From: Neiella marina
Lineage (GTDB): Bacteria > Pseudomonadota > Gammaproteobacteria > Enterobacterales > Neiellaceae
Length of the DNA stretch: 64,000 nt
Assembly: GCF_002165625.1 (NCBI RefSeq)
Contig: NZ_NGNS01000009.1
Location: 62,001 to 126,000 of the forward strand
Direction of reading: 5' to 3'
Shown here: positions 28,848 through 39,323 of the stretch, piece by piece
How positions within the stretch are numbered: position 1 is the stretch's first letter
How the letters are laid out: the number at the start of each line of letters is the position of its first letter
Notes under the pieces: model-generated
What the model was told of the DNA's origin: nothing
Database searches by the model: none
The model's input: only the letters and a program-made list of their open reading frames with translations
Made by a program: the position numbers and the translations under genes

Positions 28848-30739
28848 GGCGTAGGGATCCCGATTGGCAGAGTGGATTCAAAACCAGTGGTTTCAACATA
28901 ATGATCGATCACCGCTCTGGCAATAGGTGCAGCGTTTGATGAGCCGCCGCCTTGGTTTTCAATGGCCACGGCAACGACTATTTGCGGGTCATTGATTGGT
29001 GCAAAGGCGACGAACATTGCGTTGTCGTGTTTGCGTTTGTTGAGTTTTTCGGCGTCGTATTCTTCATCTTGCTTGAGACTGAATACTTGGGCGGTGCCAG
29101 ATTTGCCAGCAGACACGTAACTGGTATCGGCAAACGCTTTGCGCGCGGTGCCTTTTTCGGAGTGGTTGACTCGGCGCATGCCCTCGATGGCTTCATCCCA
29201 ATAAGTGTCTTTTTTCAGTACCACCGGGGGACGTTGATCAGGTGGCATTTGAATGCTGCCTGAGTCCGTCTGAATCGATTGCACCATCCTCGGGGTATAG
29301 TTTTTGCCGTGCCGCGCCATAATACCGATGGCGTGAGCCAGTTGCAGTGGCGTTGCGGTCCAATAGCCCTGACCAATGCCGATATTGACGGTATCGCCGA
29401 GATACCAAGGCTGGCCGTGGCGCGCTCGCTTCCAGGAGCGAGAAGGTTGCACCGCCGCACTCTCTTCGCGAATATCAATCCCTGTGTATTCACCAAAACC
29501 GAATTGACTGGCGAATTCATCAATCTTATCGATACCCAACTTGGTTGCCGCATCGAAGAAGTATATGTTGCACGATTGCTCAATGGCCGAATACAAATCG
29601 ACCCAGCCGTGGCCCCACTTCTTCCAATCGCGATACTTACGTTTAACGCCCTCGATACGGAACCAACCCGGATCCCAAATTCGGGTTTCGGGGGTGACAA
29701 TACCTTCATTTAGCGCCAGTAGTGCCAAGATAGGCTTCACCGTCGATGCGGGTGGATACTGGCCCTGCGTTGTCCGGTTGATCAGGGGCCGATCTTCGGA
29801 GTTGAGTAACGACCGATAGGCTTTGCCGCTAATGCCTTGAACGAAGGGGTTGGGGTCATAACTGGGGGCCGAAACCAACGCCAGTACGCTGCCGTCGCGC
29901 GGGTCGAGTGCCACCACAGCACCGCGCATACCGGTCAACAATTCCTGTGCTTTGAGTTGCAGCTGAATATCTAAACTAAGGCGCAAATCGCTGCCCGGTA
30001 CGGGCGGCTCAAAAGCAACGGTACGAGTAATACGGCCACGGTTATTGACCTCGACTTCTTGATAGCCAACAGTGCCATGCAATACATCTTCGTAATAGCG
30101 CTCAAGGCCTTGTTTGCCGATGTCACGGGTGGCCTTGTAGTTGGCTAGCTTACCGGCTTTGTCGAGATTTTCGACGTCACGCTTATTGATCTTGGCGACA
30201 TAGCCGACAGCATGAGTGAGGGCGTCGCCGAATGGATAATGGCGTTTCAGTCGGGCTTCGACATAGATGCCAGGATATTGATGCTGACTGACGCTGATCA
30301 ACGCCACTTCTTGCTCAGTCAGATTTTCTTTCAGAGGGAGCTTTTTGAAGCGCCGAGTGACTCGTGATTGGTCGAGAAATTTCTGCTGCTGCTCTTCTGG
30401 AATGGCCAGCATTTGCGACAAACTGGCAACCGTCGCAGGCAAATCATCGACCTCTTCGGGTACTAATTCTAATGAGTAGACCGGCCGATTATCGGCCAAC
30501 AAAATGCCGTTGCGGTCGTAGATTAAGCCGCGGTTCGGAGCGACTGGTAAGACTCGAATGCGGTTATCGTTTGAGCGGGTGTTAAAGTCTTCGTGGCGGG
30601 TAACTTGGAGTTTGTAGAGGTTCGATACCAGAAGCGCCAGCATGACAAACACGATCAACAAAGCGACCACAGCACGGCGATAAAAAAGTGCTGCTTCGGC
30701 TTGTCTATCACGAATGGTAATGCGTTGACGCGCTGCCAT
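28844..30739 (-). CDS. mrdA: Penicillin-binding protein 2
   Basis: PBP2 is the transpeptidase of the elongasome and the partner of RodA. The 631-residue protein (633 in E. coli) has an N-terminal membrane anchor ([16 protein letters not shown]), the pedestal domain, and the transpeptidase motifs: S-x-x-K in [12 protein letters not shown]-x-N in [11 protein letters not shown], and K-S/T-G in [11 protein letters not shown]. It lies 11 bp after rlmH. Confidence 0.97.
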   Translation of the reverse strand: MAARQRITIRDRQAEAALFYRRAVVALLIVFVMLALLVSNLYKLQVTRHEDFNTRSNDNRIRVLPVAPNRGLIYDRNGILLADNRPVYSLELVPEEVDDLPATVASLSQMLAIPEEQQQKFLDQSRVTRRFKKLPLKENLTEQEVALISVSQHQYPGIYVEARLKRHYPFGDALTHAVGYVAKINKRDVENLDKAGKLANYKATRDIGKQGLERYYEDVLHGTVGYQEVEVNNRGRITRTVAFEPPVPGSDLRLSLDIQLQLKAQELLTGMRGAVVALDPRDGSVLALVSAPSYDPNPFVQGISGKAYRSLLNSEDRPLINRTTQGQYPPASTVKPILALLALNEGIVTPETRIWDPGWFRIEGVKRKYRDWKKWGHGWVDLYSAIEQSCNIYFFDAATKLGIDKIDEFASQFGFGEYTGIDIREESAAVQPSRSWKRARHGQPWYLGDTVNIGIGQGYWTATPLQLAHAIGIMARHGKNYTPRMVQSIQTDSGSIQMPPDQRPPVVLKKDTYWDEAIEGMRRVNHSEKGTARKAFADTSYVSAGKSGTAQVFSLKQDEEYDAEKLNKRKHDNAMFVAFAPINDPQIVVAVAIENQGGGSSNAAPIARAVIDHYVETTGFESTLPIGIPTP

Positions 30740-30750
30740 CGAGCTACCCG

Positions 30751-31221
30751 CTACTCCCTGTGATACGGATGGTTATTTAACAGACTCCAAGCCCGATAAA
30801 GGCTTTCGGCTATGATCACTCGCACCATTGGGTGAGGCAGTGTCAGTGCTGACAACGACCAACGTTGATCTGCTGCGGCAATGCAATCAGGAGCTAGCCC
30901 TTCGGGGCCTCCGACCAACAAACTGACGTTGCGTCCGTCCATTTGCCAGTTGGCTAATTGTTTTGATAGTTGCGGCGTGTCCCAAGGTTTACCGGTGACT
31001 TCTAAAGTCACAATGCGATTGCCTTTGCCTACGGCACTGAGCATACGTTCGCCTTCTTGCGCCAGAATACGCGGAATATCAGCGTTTTTTCCACGTTTGC
31101 CAGCAGCGACCTCGACCAGCTCAAAGGCGCAGTCGCGAGGAAAGCGACCCTGATAGTCGTTAAATGCGGTGGTGACCCAGGCGGGCATACGTTGACCCAC
31201 CGCGATTAACTGTAAGCGCAC
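30751..31221 (-). CDS. rlmH: 23S rRNA (pseudouridine1915-N3)-methyltransferase
   Basis: RlmH is a SPOUT methyltransferase that modifies pseudouridine 1915 in helix 69 of 23S rRNA. The 156-residue protein (155 in E. coli) has the knot motifs [12 protein letters not shown] and [20 protein letters not shown]. The start codon is GTG, and the alignment of its first residues with E. coli supports it. It follows rsfS by 3 bp, the usual pairing. Confidence 0.97.
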   Translation of the reverse strand: MRLQLIAVGQRMPAWVTTAFNDYQGRFPRDCAFELVEVAAGKRGKNADIPRILAQEGERMLSAVGKGNRIVTLEVTGKPWDTPQLSKQLANWQMDGRNVSLLVGGPEGLAPDCIAAADQRWSLSALTLPHPMVRVIIAESLYRAWSLLNNHPYHRE

Positions 31222-31224
31222 GGC

Positions 31225-31542
31225 TTAACCCCAGAGTTTTTCCAGTTGATAGAACTCGCGCGCATTTTCTTGCATGACGTGTAGGATCACGTCACCGAGA
31301 TCAACCAAGACCCACTCGCCTTCATCTTGCCCTTCCAAGCCTAGCGCAGGTAAACCTGCATGTTTGGCTTCCGTTGCCACGTGTTCTGCGATGGACTGGA
31401 CATGACGCTTAGAGTTTCCTGAGCAAATAATCAGGGTATCTGTAATGGTGCTGCGCTCCGCTACATCCAAGGTCATGATGTCCCGACCTTTCATGTCGTC
31501 AATTTTGTCAACGATGAAATCAATCAGCTCTTTACCGTGCAA
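31225..31542 (-). CDS. rsfS: Ribosomal silencing factor RsfS
   Basis: RsfS binds L14 and blocks subunit joining under starvation. I place the start at a TTG (31542) preceded by AGGAGA at 5-base spacing, giving 105 residues (LHGKELIDFIVDKIDDMKG), the same length as E. coli RsfS. The frame extends to an ATG at 31578, but that would add 12 unmatched residues and leave the strong ribosome-binding site inside the gene. The core DTLIICSGNSKRHVQSIAEH and the end DLGDVILHVMQE fit the family. Confidence 0.95.
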   Translation of the reverse strand: MHGKELIDFIVDKIDDMKGRDIMTLDVAERSTITDTLIICSGNSKRHVQSIAEHVATEAKHAGLPALGLEGQDEGEWVLVDLGDVILHVMQENAREFYQLEKLWG

Positions 31543-31617
31543 CTTGTTCTCCTGCTCTCGGATAGGTTCAAAATACAACCGGGTAAGGTTATCAAATTTA
31601 GCTGGCTTGCGTCAGCG

Positions 31618-32256
31618 CTATTGCTGATAAAGTTGATGGTCGGCGACATATTGCGCAACCGTTGGCGGCAATAGTTGGCTCGCGCAAGCGCCGTGAAGCA
31701 ATTGCTGGCGGATTTCAGTCGATGAGATTGGCCACAATGGATTGTCTAAGCAAACAATGTGGCCTGCGATTGGTAAGTTAGACAACTCGCTGATACTCAG
31801 ACCAAACTGTTGCCAAAGCAGTGCTTCCGGGCCCTGTTCGGGGATTTGATCGCCGGGGCGTTGGCAAACCACTAGATGGCAATAGTTCAGCAAATCCTGC
31901 CATTGATACCAGCTACTGAGTTTGACGAAGGAGTCCATGCCCATGGTAAAGAATAAGCGGTCCTCTGGATGCTGCTGGCGCAATTGGCGCAAGGTATCAA
32001 CAGAATAAGATGGTTGTTGTCGACCCAATTCGATGGCGTTAACTTCAAGTCTTGGCTGGTCATTGACTGCCGCTTCGGTCATCGCCAAACGGTGTTTGGC
32101 GGTCACCAGAGGTTGCTCTTTGTGCGGTGGTAAATGGTTGGGCAAAAGCTGCATGACATCGAGCTGCAGTTGCTGGCGCACAAAGTTAGCCAGTTGCAGA
32201 TGACCATTATGAATTGGGTTAAATGTGCCGCCTAGTAAGCCGATGCGTTTAGTCAT
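31618..32256 (-). CDS. nadD: Nicotinate-nucleotide adenylyltransferase
   Basis: NadD joins nicotinate mononucleotide and ATP to give deamido-NAD. The 212-residue protein has the nucleotidyltransferase motif GGTFNPIHNGHL near the N-terminus and WPISSTEIRQQL near the C-terminus, both of the HxGH / ISSTxxR type. The E. coli protein is 213 residues. It sits between holA and rsfS as in E. coli, except that cobC is absent. Confidence 0.96.
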   Translation of the reverse strand: MTKRIGLLGGTFNPIHNGHLQLANFVRQQLQLDVMQLLPNHLPPHKEQPLVTAKHRLAMTEAAVNDQPRLEVNAIELGRQQPSYSVDTLRQLRQQHPEDRLFFTMGMDSFVKLSSWYQWQDLLNYCHLVVCQRPGDQIPEQGPEALLWQQFGLSISELSNLPIAGHIVCLDNPLWPISSTEIRQQLLHGACASQLLPPTVAQYVADHQLYQQ

Positions 32257-32278
32257 GGGGTTGTTTCGCTCTGACTCG

Positions 32279-33328
32279 CTAAACTTGTTCTGCGGCTAGC
32301 AACCAGTCAGCAGAAGCATTGGTATTCATCAGTAACTGACAGCATTGACTGATTAACGGCCAACTGGCTTGGGGATCGGCTTCGGCCCCTTTGACGTTGC
32401 GTTCTAATTTTGCCACCACCAGTAGTGCCTGCTGTAGTTGCTCGGCTGATAGTTGGTTGAGGGCTTGTTTCAGCACTGGCTGGCGCGATGGCCAGATGCG
32501 AAACTGCTTGAATAGCTGTGCTTGATTCGACGGGTGCTGCTTGAGTTGCAGCAGCTGACTGATTTCTCTGCTCAGCGCCCAACAAACCACCACGGGTTCC
32601 GCGCCCTCATCACGGAGTTGACTGAGCATGTGACTGAGCGCTTGCTGATTGCCAGCAAGCAAGGTGTCGGTCAGTTGAAAGACATCGAATCTCGATTGAT
32701 CGATTAATGACTGATGCAATTGTTGGACTGATATCGGTTGGTTGGGATAAAGCAGAGCTAACTTTTCCAACTCCTGGCTCAGCGCCATTAAATTGCCTTC
32801 ATGATGATCTTGCAGGTACTGCAATGCATCGAGCGGTAATTGGACGCCGTGTGTGCGGGCTCGTTGCTGTAGCCAGCGAGTCAAGCGGTCGCCGCTTGGT
32901 ACATTGATAGCCACGGTTACTGCCAACTTACCCAAGGCTTTAAACCATTTGGCGTTTTGCTGTGCCTTTTCCAACTTAGTACCGTGGCAAATCAGCAATA
33001 AATCTGGGCTTGGTTGCTCGGCGTAGTGCTCGAAAATTTGCCCCGCATCTTTGCCTATCTTGCCATTGCCAACATCCACCACGATAATTCGCCGACTGGC
33101 AAACAAACTCATACCTTGCAGTGCTTCGGCCAATTGCATAGCGTCATCTGTGGTGTCGAGATAGAGTCGTTCGGTCTCGTCAAAGCCCTGTGCTTTGCCA
33201 GCATCAACGATGGCACTGACTGACTCAAAGCGTTGCAGTGGTTCGTCGCCAAATACTAGATAAGCGGGTTGAACAGATTGCTGCAATGCCTGTGGCAGTT
33301 GGTTGGGATAAAGTCTGGCAGTGGCCAT
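32279..33328 (-). CDS. holA: DNA polymerase III delta subunit
   Basis: HolA is the clamp-opening subunit of the DNA polymerase III clamp loader. The 349-residue protein has the delta N-terminal pattern (QSVQPAYLVFGDEPLQRFES) with the degenerate nucleotide site typical of this non-ATPase subunit, then DRLTRWLQQRARTHG and a helical C-terminal collar domain. It follows lptE by 28 bp. Confidence 0.95.
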   Translation of the reverse strand: MATARLYPNQLPQALQQSVQPAYLVFGDEPLQRFESVSAIVDAGKAQGFDETERLYLDTTDDAMQLAEALQGMSLFASRRIIVVDVGNGKIGKDAGQIFEHYAEQPSPDLLLICHGTKLEKAQQNAKWFKALGKLAVTVAINVPSGDRLTRWLQQRARTHGVQLPLDALQYLQDHHEGNLMALSQELEKLALLYPNQPISVQQLHQSLIDQSRFDVFQLTDTLLAGNQQALSHMLSQLRDEGAEPVVVCWALSREISQLLQLKQHPSNQAQLFKQFRIWPSRQPVLKQALNQLSAEQLQQALLVVAKLERNVKGAEADPQASWPLISQCCQLLMNTNASADWLLAAEQV

Positions 33329-33356
33329 GGCTGGTGCTCAATAATGCCTGAGTGGT

Positions 33357-33836
33357 CTACAGCGATGACAGCTGAGCAAGCAGTTGAAACGAGATCTGCT
33401 CTCGCATTTCTTGCAGTAAGATTTCTCGCTCGCGGCGCTTAGCTAACGCTTGGCGAGGGTCATCGAGGTAATCGCGCTGCACTTGAAGGTCTAACTTCTT
33501 GGGCTTTTGGCCCGGTTGTATGACGTTAACATTGAGCCGATAGACCAAGCGGTATTCCGCTACCTGACCATCAGGGTAAACCGATAGATTAGTGCGCTCT
33601 AATCGGTCTTTGCCGAGAATCACTCGAGGTGCTTCGTCCGTTGCAACATCCAGCAATACGATGCCGCTGTCTTTAAAGCGTTTGCTCACCTCGCGGGAAA
33701 TCGCCGCGTATGGGTCTTGTACCTGCAAATGCAATTGTTGGAATTGGTCGGGAAGGGTGTAGCTACCACGAAGCTGGAAACCGCAAGCACTCAACAAGGT
33801 GCATAGCACGAGAGGGAAAAGCCAGCGTTTTAACAT
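33357..33836 (-). CDS. lptE: LPS assembly lipoprotein LptE
   Basis: LptE plugs the LptD barrel and helps insert lipopolysaccharide in the outer membrane. The 159-residue protein has a lipoprotein signal with lipobox LSAC (Cys18) and the family start CGFQLRGSY. It is shorter than the E. coli protein (193 residues), which is common outside the enterics. Its place between leuS and holA matches E. coli. Confidence 0.93.
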   Translation of the reverse strand: MLKRWLFPLVLCTLLSACGFQLRGSYTLPDQFQQLHLQVQDPYAAISREVSKRFKDSGIVLLDVATDEAPRVILGKDRLERTNLSVYPDGQVAEYRLVYRLNVNVIQPGQKPKKLDLQVQRDYLDDPRQALAKRREREILLQEMREQISFQLLAQLSSL

Positions 33837-33913
33837 TTATTGCTCCTGCAAATGCGGTCGCTACCAGTGTAATTGAAGCCGGCGGACAGCGCTATGACTG
33901 ACCGCCGAATGCG

Positions 33914-36490
33914 TTAGTTTGCAACGATATTCAGAAGTTTACCCGGTACGTAAATTATTTTACGAACGGTTTTGCCTTCGGTGAACTTGCTCACATTGGC
34001 ATCATTCAAACCAGCTTCTTCAACGACTTCTTTACTGGCATCGGCTGCAACGGTAATTTTGCCACGCACTTTGCCGTTCACTTGAACAACGATTAGCTTT
34101 TCGTCTTCTACCATGACGCTATCATCAGCTTGTGGCCAAGGGGCATCCTCGGCATTGCTGTTGCCAAGCGCGCGCCACAGTTCATCACAGACGTGAGGTG
34201 CAATTGGGTTGAGCATCAATACAATGGCTTCGGCCGCTTCGGCGAGAACGGCTTTGTCTTGGTCGCTTTCTGCCGATGCTTTGGTCAGGGTGTTCATCAA
34301 TTCCATTACCGCGGCAATGGCGGTGTTGAAGGTTTGACGACGGCCTAAATCATCAGACACTTTGGCGATGGTTTTGTGAACGGCACGACGTAAGTCTTTT
34401 TGGGCTTTGTTCAAGCTGGCCGCATCTAAAGCTGGTACCGACTCGAAAGCGGCTACGTCTTGGACGAACTTCCAAACACGCTTAACAAAACGGTGTGAAC
34501 CTTCAACGCCAGACTCTTGCCATTCCAGTGTTGCTTCTGGCGGTGCGGCAAACATCATGAACAAGCGCACGGTATCGGCACCGTACTTTTCAACCATGAG
34601 TTGTGGGTCGATGCCGTTATTTTTCGACTTCGACATCTTGCTCATACCGGCATAGTTCAATTCGGTGCCATCGGTGCTGGTGGCCTTGGTGATACGGCCT
34701 TTGTCATCTTTTTCCAGCTCGACGTCCGTTGGTGATACCCACACTTGACCACCTTTCTCGTCGGTGTGGTAAAACGCATCTGCCAACACCATGCCTTGGC
34801 ATAATAGCTTTTTGAATGGCTCGTCAGACTGAACTAGACCTGTGTCACGCAATAACTTATGGAAGAAACGTGAGTACAACAGGTGCATCACCGCGTGCTC
34901 GATACCACCGACATATTGATCCACTGGCAACCAATAGTTAGCAGCGTCTGAATCCAACATGCCTTCATCAAAGTTTGAACAGCAATAACGGGCGTAGTAC
35001 CAGCTTGATTCCATGAAGGTATCGAAGGTGTCCGTCTCGCGGGTCATAGGCTGACCATTGACTTCAACTTTGGCCCATTCGGGATCGGCTTTAATTGGGC
35101 TGGTGACGCCATCCATAACGACGTCTTCTGGCAGAATCACCGGTAATTGGTCTTCTGGTGCCGGTACCGTGTTGCCGTCGGCATCGGTCAACATTGGGAT
35201 TGGTGTACCCCAATAACGCTGGCGGCTAACGCCCCAATCGCGGAGACGATAGTTAACCTTGCGCTCGCCTTTGTTGTCGGCTTCCAGTTTACTGGCAATG
35301 GCATCAAAAGCTGCCTGGAATTCCAAACCGTCAAATTCGCCAGAGTTAAACAAAACACCTTTGTCGGTGTATGCCGCTTCGGAAATATCAACTTCGCCAT
35401 CGGCTGGTTTAATCACCGCCTCAATCGGTAAACCATAGGCTTGAGCAAACTCGTAGTCACGTTGGTCATGACCTGGCACTGACATTACTGCACCGGTGCC
35501 GTAATCCATCAGCACGAAGTTAGCGACCCAGATTGGTACTTGCTTGCCGGTCAGCGGGTGAACCGCAAACAGGCCAGTGGCAATACCTTTTTTCTCCATG
35601 GTTGCCATGTCGGCTTCGGCGACCTTGTTGTTTTTGCATTCGTCAACAAAGGCGGCTAGCTCGGCATTGCCTTCAGCGGCTTTGGCTGCCAATGGGTGAC
35701 CCGCTGCGATCGCCACGTAAGTGACACCCATAACGGTGTCGGGGCGAGTGGTATAAATGTGTAGAGGCTCATCTTGGCCAGCGACATCAAAGGCCATTTC
35801 AATGCCTTCAGAACGACCAATCCAGTTACGCTGCATGGTTTTAACCGTGTCTGGCCAACCTTCTAACTGGTCGATGTCGTTCAACAGCTCTTCGGCGTAA
35901 TCGGTGATCTTGATGAACCACTGGGGAATTTCTTTCTGCTCGACTAGAGCGCCTGAGCGCCAACCGCGGCCGTCCACTACTTGCTCGTTGGCCAGTACGG
36001 TTTGGTCCACTGGATCCCAGTTCACCGTGGCCATCTTCTTGTATACCAAGCCTTTGTCATAAAGCTTGGTGAAGAACCATTGCTCCCAGCGATAGTACTC
36101 TGGCGTACAAGTCGCCAGCTCGCGATCCCAATCGTAGCCAAAACCCAGCATTTTCAGCTGGTTCTTCATGTACTCAATATTTTCATAAGTCCAAGGCGCT
36201 GGCGCTGTTTTGTTTTTGATTGCGGCGTTTTCCGCAGGGAGGCCAAAGGCATCCCAACCAATTGGTTGCAATACGTTTTTGCCTTGCATTCGTTGGAAGC
36301 GAGCAATCACATCACCAAGCGTGTAATTCCGAACGTGACCCATGTGCAAGCGGCCGCTAGGGTATGGGAACATCGACAGGCAGTAGTATTTTTCTTTGTC
36401 GTTGTCTTCTTGAACAGAGAAGGTTTTTGCTTGCTGCCAAGCAGACTGAACTTGCGATTCAATCTCGCGGTGGTTGTATGGCACGTCCAT
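33914..36490 (-). CDS. leuS: Leucyl-tRNA synthetase
   Basis: LeuS charges tRNA-Leu. The 858-residue protein (860 in E. coli) has the class I signatures [16 protein letters not shown] (HIGH) and [14 protein letters not shown] (KMSKS). The editing domain lies between, with [15 protein letters not shown], followed by the C-terminal anticodon-binding part. It is the first gene of the minus-strand run leuS-lptE-holA-nadD and is divergent from ybeL. Confidence 0.98.
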   Translation of the reverse strand: MDVPYNHREIESQVQSAWQQAKTFSVQEDNDKEKYYCLSMFPYPSGRLHMGHVRNYTLGDVIARFQRMQGKNVLQPIGWDAFGLPAENAAIKNKTAPAPWTYENIEYMKNQLKMLGFGYDWDRELATCTPEYYRWEQWFFTKLYDKGLVYKKMATVNWDPVDQTVLANEQVVDGRGWRSGALVEQKEIPQWFIKITDYAEELLNDIDQLEGWPDTVKTMQRNWIGRSEGIEMAFDVAGQDEPLHIYTTRPDTVMGVTYVAIAAGHPLAAKAAEGNAELAAFVDECKNNKVAEADMATMEKKGIATGLFAVHPLTGKQVPIWVANFVLMDYGTGAVMSVPGHDQRDYEFAQAYGLPIEAVIKPADGEVDISEAAYTDKGVLFNSGEFDGLEFQAAFDAIASKLEADNKGERKVNYRLRDWGVSRQRYWGTPIPMLTDADGNTVPAPEDQLPVILPEDVVMDGVTSPIKADPEWAKVEVNGQPMTRETDTFDTFMESSWYYARYCCSNFDEGMLDSDAANYWLPVDQYVGGIEHAVMHLLYSRFFHKLLRDTGLVQSDEPFKKLLCQGMVLADAFYHTDEKGGQVWVSPTDVELEKDDKGRITKATSTDGTELNYAGMSKMSKSKNNGIDPQLMVEKYGADTVRLFMMFAAPPEATLEWQESGVEGSHRFVKRVWKFVQDVAAFESVPALDAASLNKAQKDLRRAVHKTIAKVSDDLGRRQTFNTAIAAVMELMNTLTKASAESDQDKAVLAEAAEAIVLMLNPIAPHVCDELWRALGNSNAEDAPWPQADDSVMVEDEKLIVVQVNGKVRGKITVAADASKEVVEEAGLNDANVSKFTEGKTVRKIIYVPGKLLNIVAN

Positions 36491-36612
36491 TGATGGTTCC
36501 GTTAATTACACTGTGAGCGCCGAGCCGAAATGTCTGGTGCAACCAGAGTCCGACTGACTTTGAAAATTTAAGGCCGCATAGGATACCGCATCCGTGATCC
36601 AGCCAACAAGAC

Positions 36613-36627
36613 TAAACCGCCGGTTTA
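36613..36627. promoter_or_regulatory. Perfect palindrome between leuS and ybeL
   Basis: TAAACCG-c-CGGTTTA is a perfect inverted repeat with a single central base. The right arm overlaps a second small one (GTTTA-tc-TAAAC). It lies about 120 bp upstream of leuS and 55 bp upstream of ybeL. It may be an operator shared by the divergent pair. The protein that binds it is unknown. Confidence 0.35.
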
Positions 36628-36682
36628 TCTAAACTGATTGTATGGAATGCCGAAGTTCGACGTCGATCCAAAGGTGGACACC

Positions 36683-37180
36683 ATGAGTAATGAAAACAAC
36701 AAAGACTATGAAACGCTCATCGATAAAGTGTTGGAGCGACTAAAACACGAGCAACACTTAACCGCTGATGCCCTAGATCATTGGCTCGAGCGTGCTGCTG
36801 AGTATGTCGGGGCGGCAAGCGATTTAACCAAGGATGAGCTGACCTTGATGCGCGATTATCTGAAGCGTGACTTTCAGGCTTTTGCCGATTCGATGGATCC
36901 GGACTCTAAGACCCATCCACCATCCGTTTGGCTAACAGGGATCAGTCAAGGTATTTGGCATAACCTAATGGAAATTACCGATAAAACCCAATGTGAGTGG
37001 CGTGAATTGTCGGATGATTTGAAGCATGACGGGGTGTATCGCCGAGGGGAGTATGTTGGTTTTGGCGTACTCCGTTGTTGCAACTGTGATCATGTCTTAG
37101 AAGTTTATCACCCGACCCAATTGAGTAGCTGCGCCAATTGCGGCCACGATGAATTTGCCAGAGAGCCGTTTGAGCCTTGA
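36683..37180 (+). CDS. ybeL: Zinc-ribbon protein YbeL (DUF1451)
   Basis: The ATG at 36683, preceded by AAGGTGG, gives 165 residues. The start at 36638 adds 15 residues without family resemblance. The N-terminal part is helical and charged (DKVLERLKHEQHLTADALDH, LTKDELTLMRDYLKRDFQAF). A C-terminal zinc ribbon has CxxC pairs in VLRCCNCDHVLE and LSSCANCGHDEF. Divergent position next to leuS matches E. coli ybeL. Function is not known. Confidence 0.88.
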   Translation: MSNENNKDYETLIDKVLERLKHEQHLTADALDHWLERAAEYVGAASDLTKDELTLMRDYLKRDFQAFADSMDPDSKTHPPSVWLTGISQGIWHNLMEITDKTQCEWRELSDDLKHDGVYRRGEYVGFGVLRCCNCDHVLEVYHPTQLSSCANCGHDEFAREPFEP

Positions 37181-37205
37181 TTAATGGTTAAGCACTGCAG
37201 TTTCC

Positions 37206-37318
37206 GAAGAGCGGACCAAATGTTTCATCAACAAGCTTCTGCTGCAGGACGCAGCAGTAGAGCCATCAGGGAAGATTTTACGGCATCTTGTTGAGGGAAC
37301 CTTTGGTTCGGTCTTTTC
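37206..37318. repeat. Palindromic element type B, copy B1
   Basis: This is an imperfect palindrome of about 113 bp. The outer arms (37206-37235 and 37287-37318) are complementary over about 30 bp with a few mismatches. The core carries a 7-bp hairpin CTGCTGC / GCAGCAG (37239-37245 and 37251-37257), then the conserved AGTAGAGCC and TTTTACGGC words. The stretch 37202-37321 reappears at 37560-37678 with about five differences and one indel. It lies just after ybeL. A long reading frame across this region is an accident of the repeat. Confidence 0.85.
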
Positions 37319-37383
37319 CTCATACAAGCTTTCTTGAAGTAGTTGTTGTTCGGTGCTTACCAAGAATGCCTTCGGAGCATCAC

Positions 37384-37490
37384 GGAGGCAGGCAACAACA
37401 CGAACCGGTGACGCTCAAGTCCATCCATGGAACGCTCTGCACCCGGCATCCATGCCGGCTGAAGCACCTCTCGCGTTGCTTCCTACCTCC
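37384..37490. repeat. Palindromic element type C, copy C1
   Basis: The conserved 64-bp core (37407-37470) contains the perfect hairpin CCGGCAT-cc-ATGCCGG (37443-37458). It is flanked by arms unique to this copy but complementary to each other: the left arm starts GGAGGCAGGCAACAAC and the right arm ends GTTGCTTCCTACCTCC. It lies between the two B copies in the ybeL-lnt gap. Confidence 0.85.
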
Positions 37491-37563
37491 TTGGGAACCT
37501 CTGGTTGGCTGCTATCTGCTTAGGTGGAGATTTCGGGTCAAAAGGGAAATCGCTGGAGCTTCT

Positions 37564-37675
37564 GAAGAGCGGACCAAGTGTTTCATCAACAAGCTTCTGC
37601 TGCAGGACGCAGCAGTAGAGCCATCAGGGAAGATTTTACGGCGTCTTGTTGAGGGAATCTTTGGTTCGGTCTTTC
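37564..37675. repeat. Palindromic element type B, copy B2
   Basis: This near-identical direct copy of B1 lies 358 bp downstream, with the same 7-bp inner hairpin at 37597-37615 and the same outer arms. It ends about 60 bp before the lnt stop codon, so it lies in the 3' untranslated region of the minus-strand lnt transcript. It could act as a terminator-like structure. Confidence 0.85.
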
Positions 37676-37736
37676 CTCGCATCAGCTTTGGGCTCTGGCA
37701 AATCGCAGCCTGCCGATGGAACTTGCAGGGAAGTGA

Positions 37737-39281
37737 TTACTTGTACCGCCAGCGGCGCCAAGCCGCAATCAGAATAATCAAACCTGACAGCGCCAAAACT
37801 GGCCCGTGACCGGTGCGGGCGAACAGCGTTTGGCCGCGATATTGGGCTACTTCGGCAGTTAACACAGCTTCGGTGAACTGCGGCGCCTTGGCCATAATCG
37901 AACCATCGGCATCGATCACTGCGGTCACGCCATTATTGGTGGCGCGCAGTACCGGGCGAGCGAGCTCTTTGGCGCGCATTTGAGCGATTTGCAAATGCTG
38001 GTGTGGGCCAATAGAGTCGCCAAACCACGCATCATTACTCACAGTTAGAATAAAATCGGTATCTTGTTGAATGTTCTGGCGAACCTGCTCTGCAAACAGG
38101 ATTTCGTAGCAAATCGCCGAGGCCAGCTTCCAGCCATTGGCTTCCAAATTGTGCTGTACGTAACCGCCCCGACTAAACGAACTCATGGGTAAATTAAACA
38201 GTGGCGCTAATGGTCTAAGAATATCGCCAAACGGCACGAATTCGCCGATTGGTAACAGGTGGTGTTTGCTGTACCGGTTGTTGTGACCGTAGATATAACT
38301 GCTTTTATCAAGCTCCGGCGCTCGGCGCCCCAACACAATCAAGTTGTTGAAGAACACTTGGCTGTAGGGTTGATAATCGATGATACCGGTGATTAGAGCA
38401 CTACCTTTCCAGGCCAATGTTGCATCGATGTTTTGTAAGTAGCTTTGGGCTTGGATTTCGATCGCTGGAATTGCTGCTTCAGGCCAAATTAACAAGTCAT
38501 GGTCGTAGTATGGCCGGCTCATGTCCTGATATTTGCTCATGGTTGGCCATTGTTGGTCTGGCTCCCACTTTAGGCTTTGCTTAATATTACCCTGCACCAA
38601 AGCGACTTGAGCTGACTTGTCGGTCGGTTGGGTAATCTCTTGCTGGTTGAGCCAATAGGTTGTAGCAGCAATGACAGCAAAAGCAGGTACCAGCCAGTAC
38701 AAATTTTGCTTGTTAGTCAGGTAACTCACCATTACCGCCAAGCAAGCGACTAACCAGCCAATGCCCATGACCCCGATAAACGGAGCCCAGGCGAACAGCC
38801 AACTACTGGTCTGACTGTAGCCTAACGCCAACCAAGGAAAGCCCGTAAGTAGTTCGCCGCGAAGCACTTCACCGAGTAGCCACAATGACGGGAATAATAA
38901 TAAATTAAATGCTGGCGGAACTGTGTCTCGCAGACGGTACCAAAGCCAACCTGAAAAAGCGGGGAACAATGCCAGATAGCCACACAGCAAACACATCAAC
39001 AGTAGTGACACTGCGAGTGGTAGGCCGCCAAATGAATCAATAGAAACGTGAACCCAACTGATACCAACGGTAAATTGACCAAAACCAAAGGCAAACCCAA
39101 TTGCAGCGGACTGGCGCCATGACGCAGCCATTTTCAATAGATTGAATAGCCCGGCCATTGCCAAAATGGCAACGATGGCCTGCTCAAATGGCGCGTAGGC
39201 CAATGGATACGTGGTACCAAATAGGAACGCCGCCAGCATCAGTAGCCAACGGCGGTAGTTAGTTGCAGTTGCTTTGTTCAT
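37737..39281 (-). CDS. lnt: Apolipoprotein N-acyltransferase
   Basis: Lnt adds the third acyl chain to lipoproteins in the inner membrane. The 514-residue protein (512 in E. coli) has six or more N-terminal membrane segments, then a nitrilase-type domain. The catalytic triad positions are visible: Glu in LIWPEAAIPAIE, Lys in YSKHHLLPIGEFVPF, and Cys in ASAICYEILFAEQ. It follows corC by 42 bp, as in E. coli, and ends beside repeat copy B2. Confidence 0.96.
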   Translation of the reverse strand: MNKATATNYRRWLLMLAAFLFGTTYPLAYAPFEQAIVAILAMAGLFNLLKMAASWRQSAAIGFAFGFGQFTVGISWVHVSIDSFGGLPLAVSLLLMCLLCGYLALFPAFSGWLWYRLRDTVPPAFNLLLFPSLWLLGEVLRGELLTGFPWLALGYSQTSSWLFAWAPFIGVMGIGWLVACLAVMVSYLTNKQNLYWLVPAFAVIAATTYWLNQQEITQPTDKSAQVALVQGNIKQSLKWEPDQQWPTMSKYQDMSRPYYDHDLLIWPEAAIPAIEIQAQSYLQNIDATLAWKGSALITGIIDYQPYSQVFFNNLIVLGRRAPELDKSSYIYGHNNRYSKHHLLPIGEFVPFGDILRPLAPLFNLPMSSFSRGGYVQHNLEANGWKLASAICYEILFAEQVRQNIQQDTDFILTVSNDAWFGDSIGPHQHLQIAQMRAKELARPVLRATNNGVTAVIDADGSIMAKAPQFTEAVLTAEVAQYRGQTLFARTGHGPVLALSGLIILIAAWRRWRYK

Positions 39282-39323
39282 TGGTTAGTGGCAAACATCA
39301 ATGTTATGGCGCTTCGGGGCAGG

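Noticed and set aside
31543-31578. Upstream ATG start for rsfS
   Set aside because: The TTG at 31542 has an ideal AGGAGA and gives the family length. The ATG would bury that site inside the gene.
37288-37809. A 173-codon frame through the ybeL-lnt gap
   Set aside because: It runs through three palindromic repeats and into lnt antisense. The stretch has no protein-like pattern beyond words imposed by the repeats.
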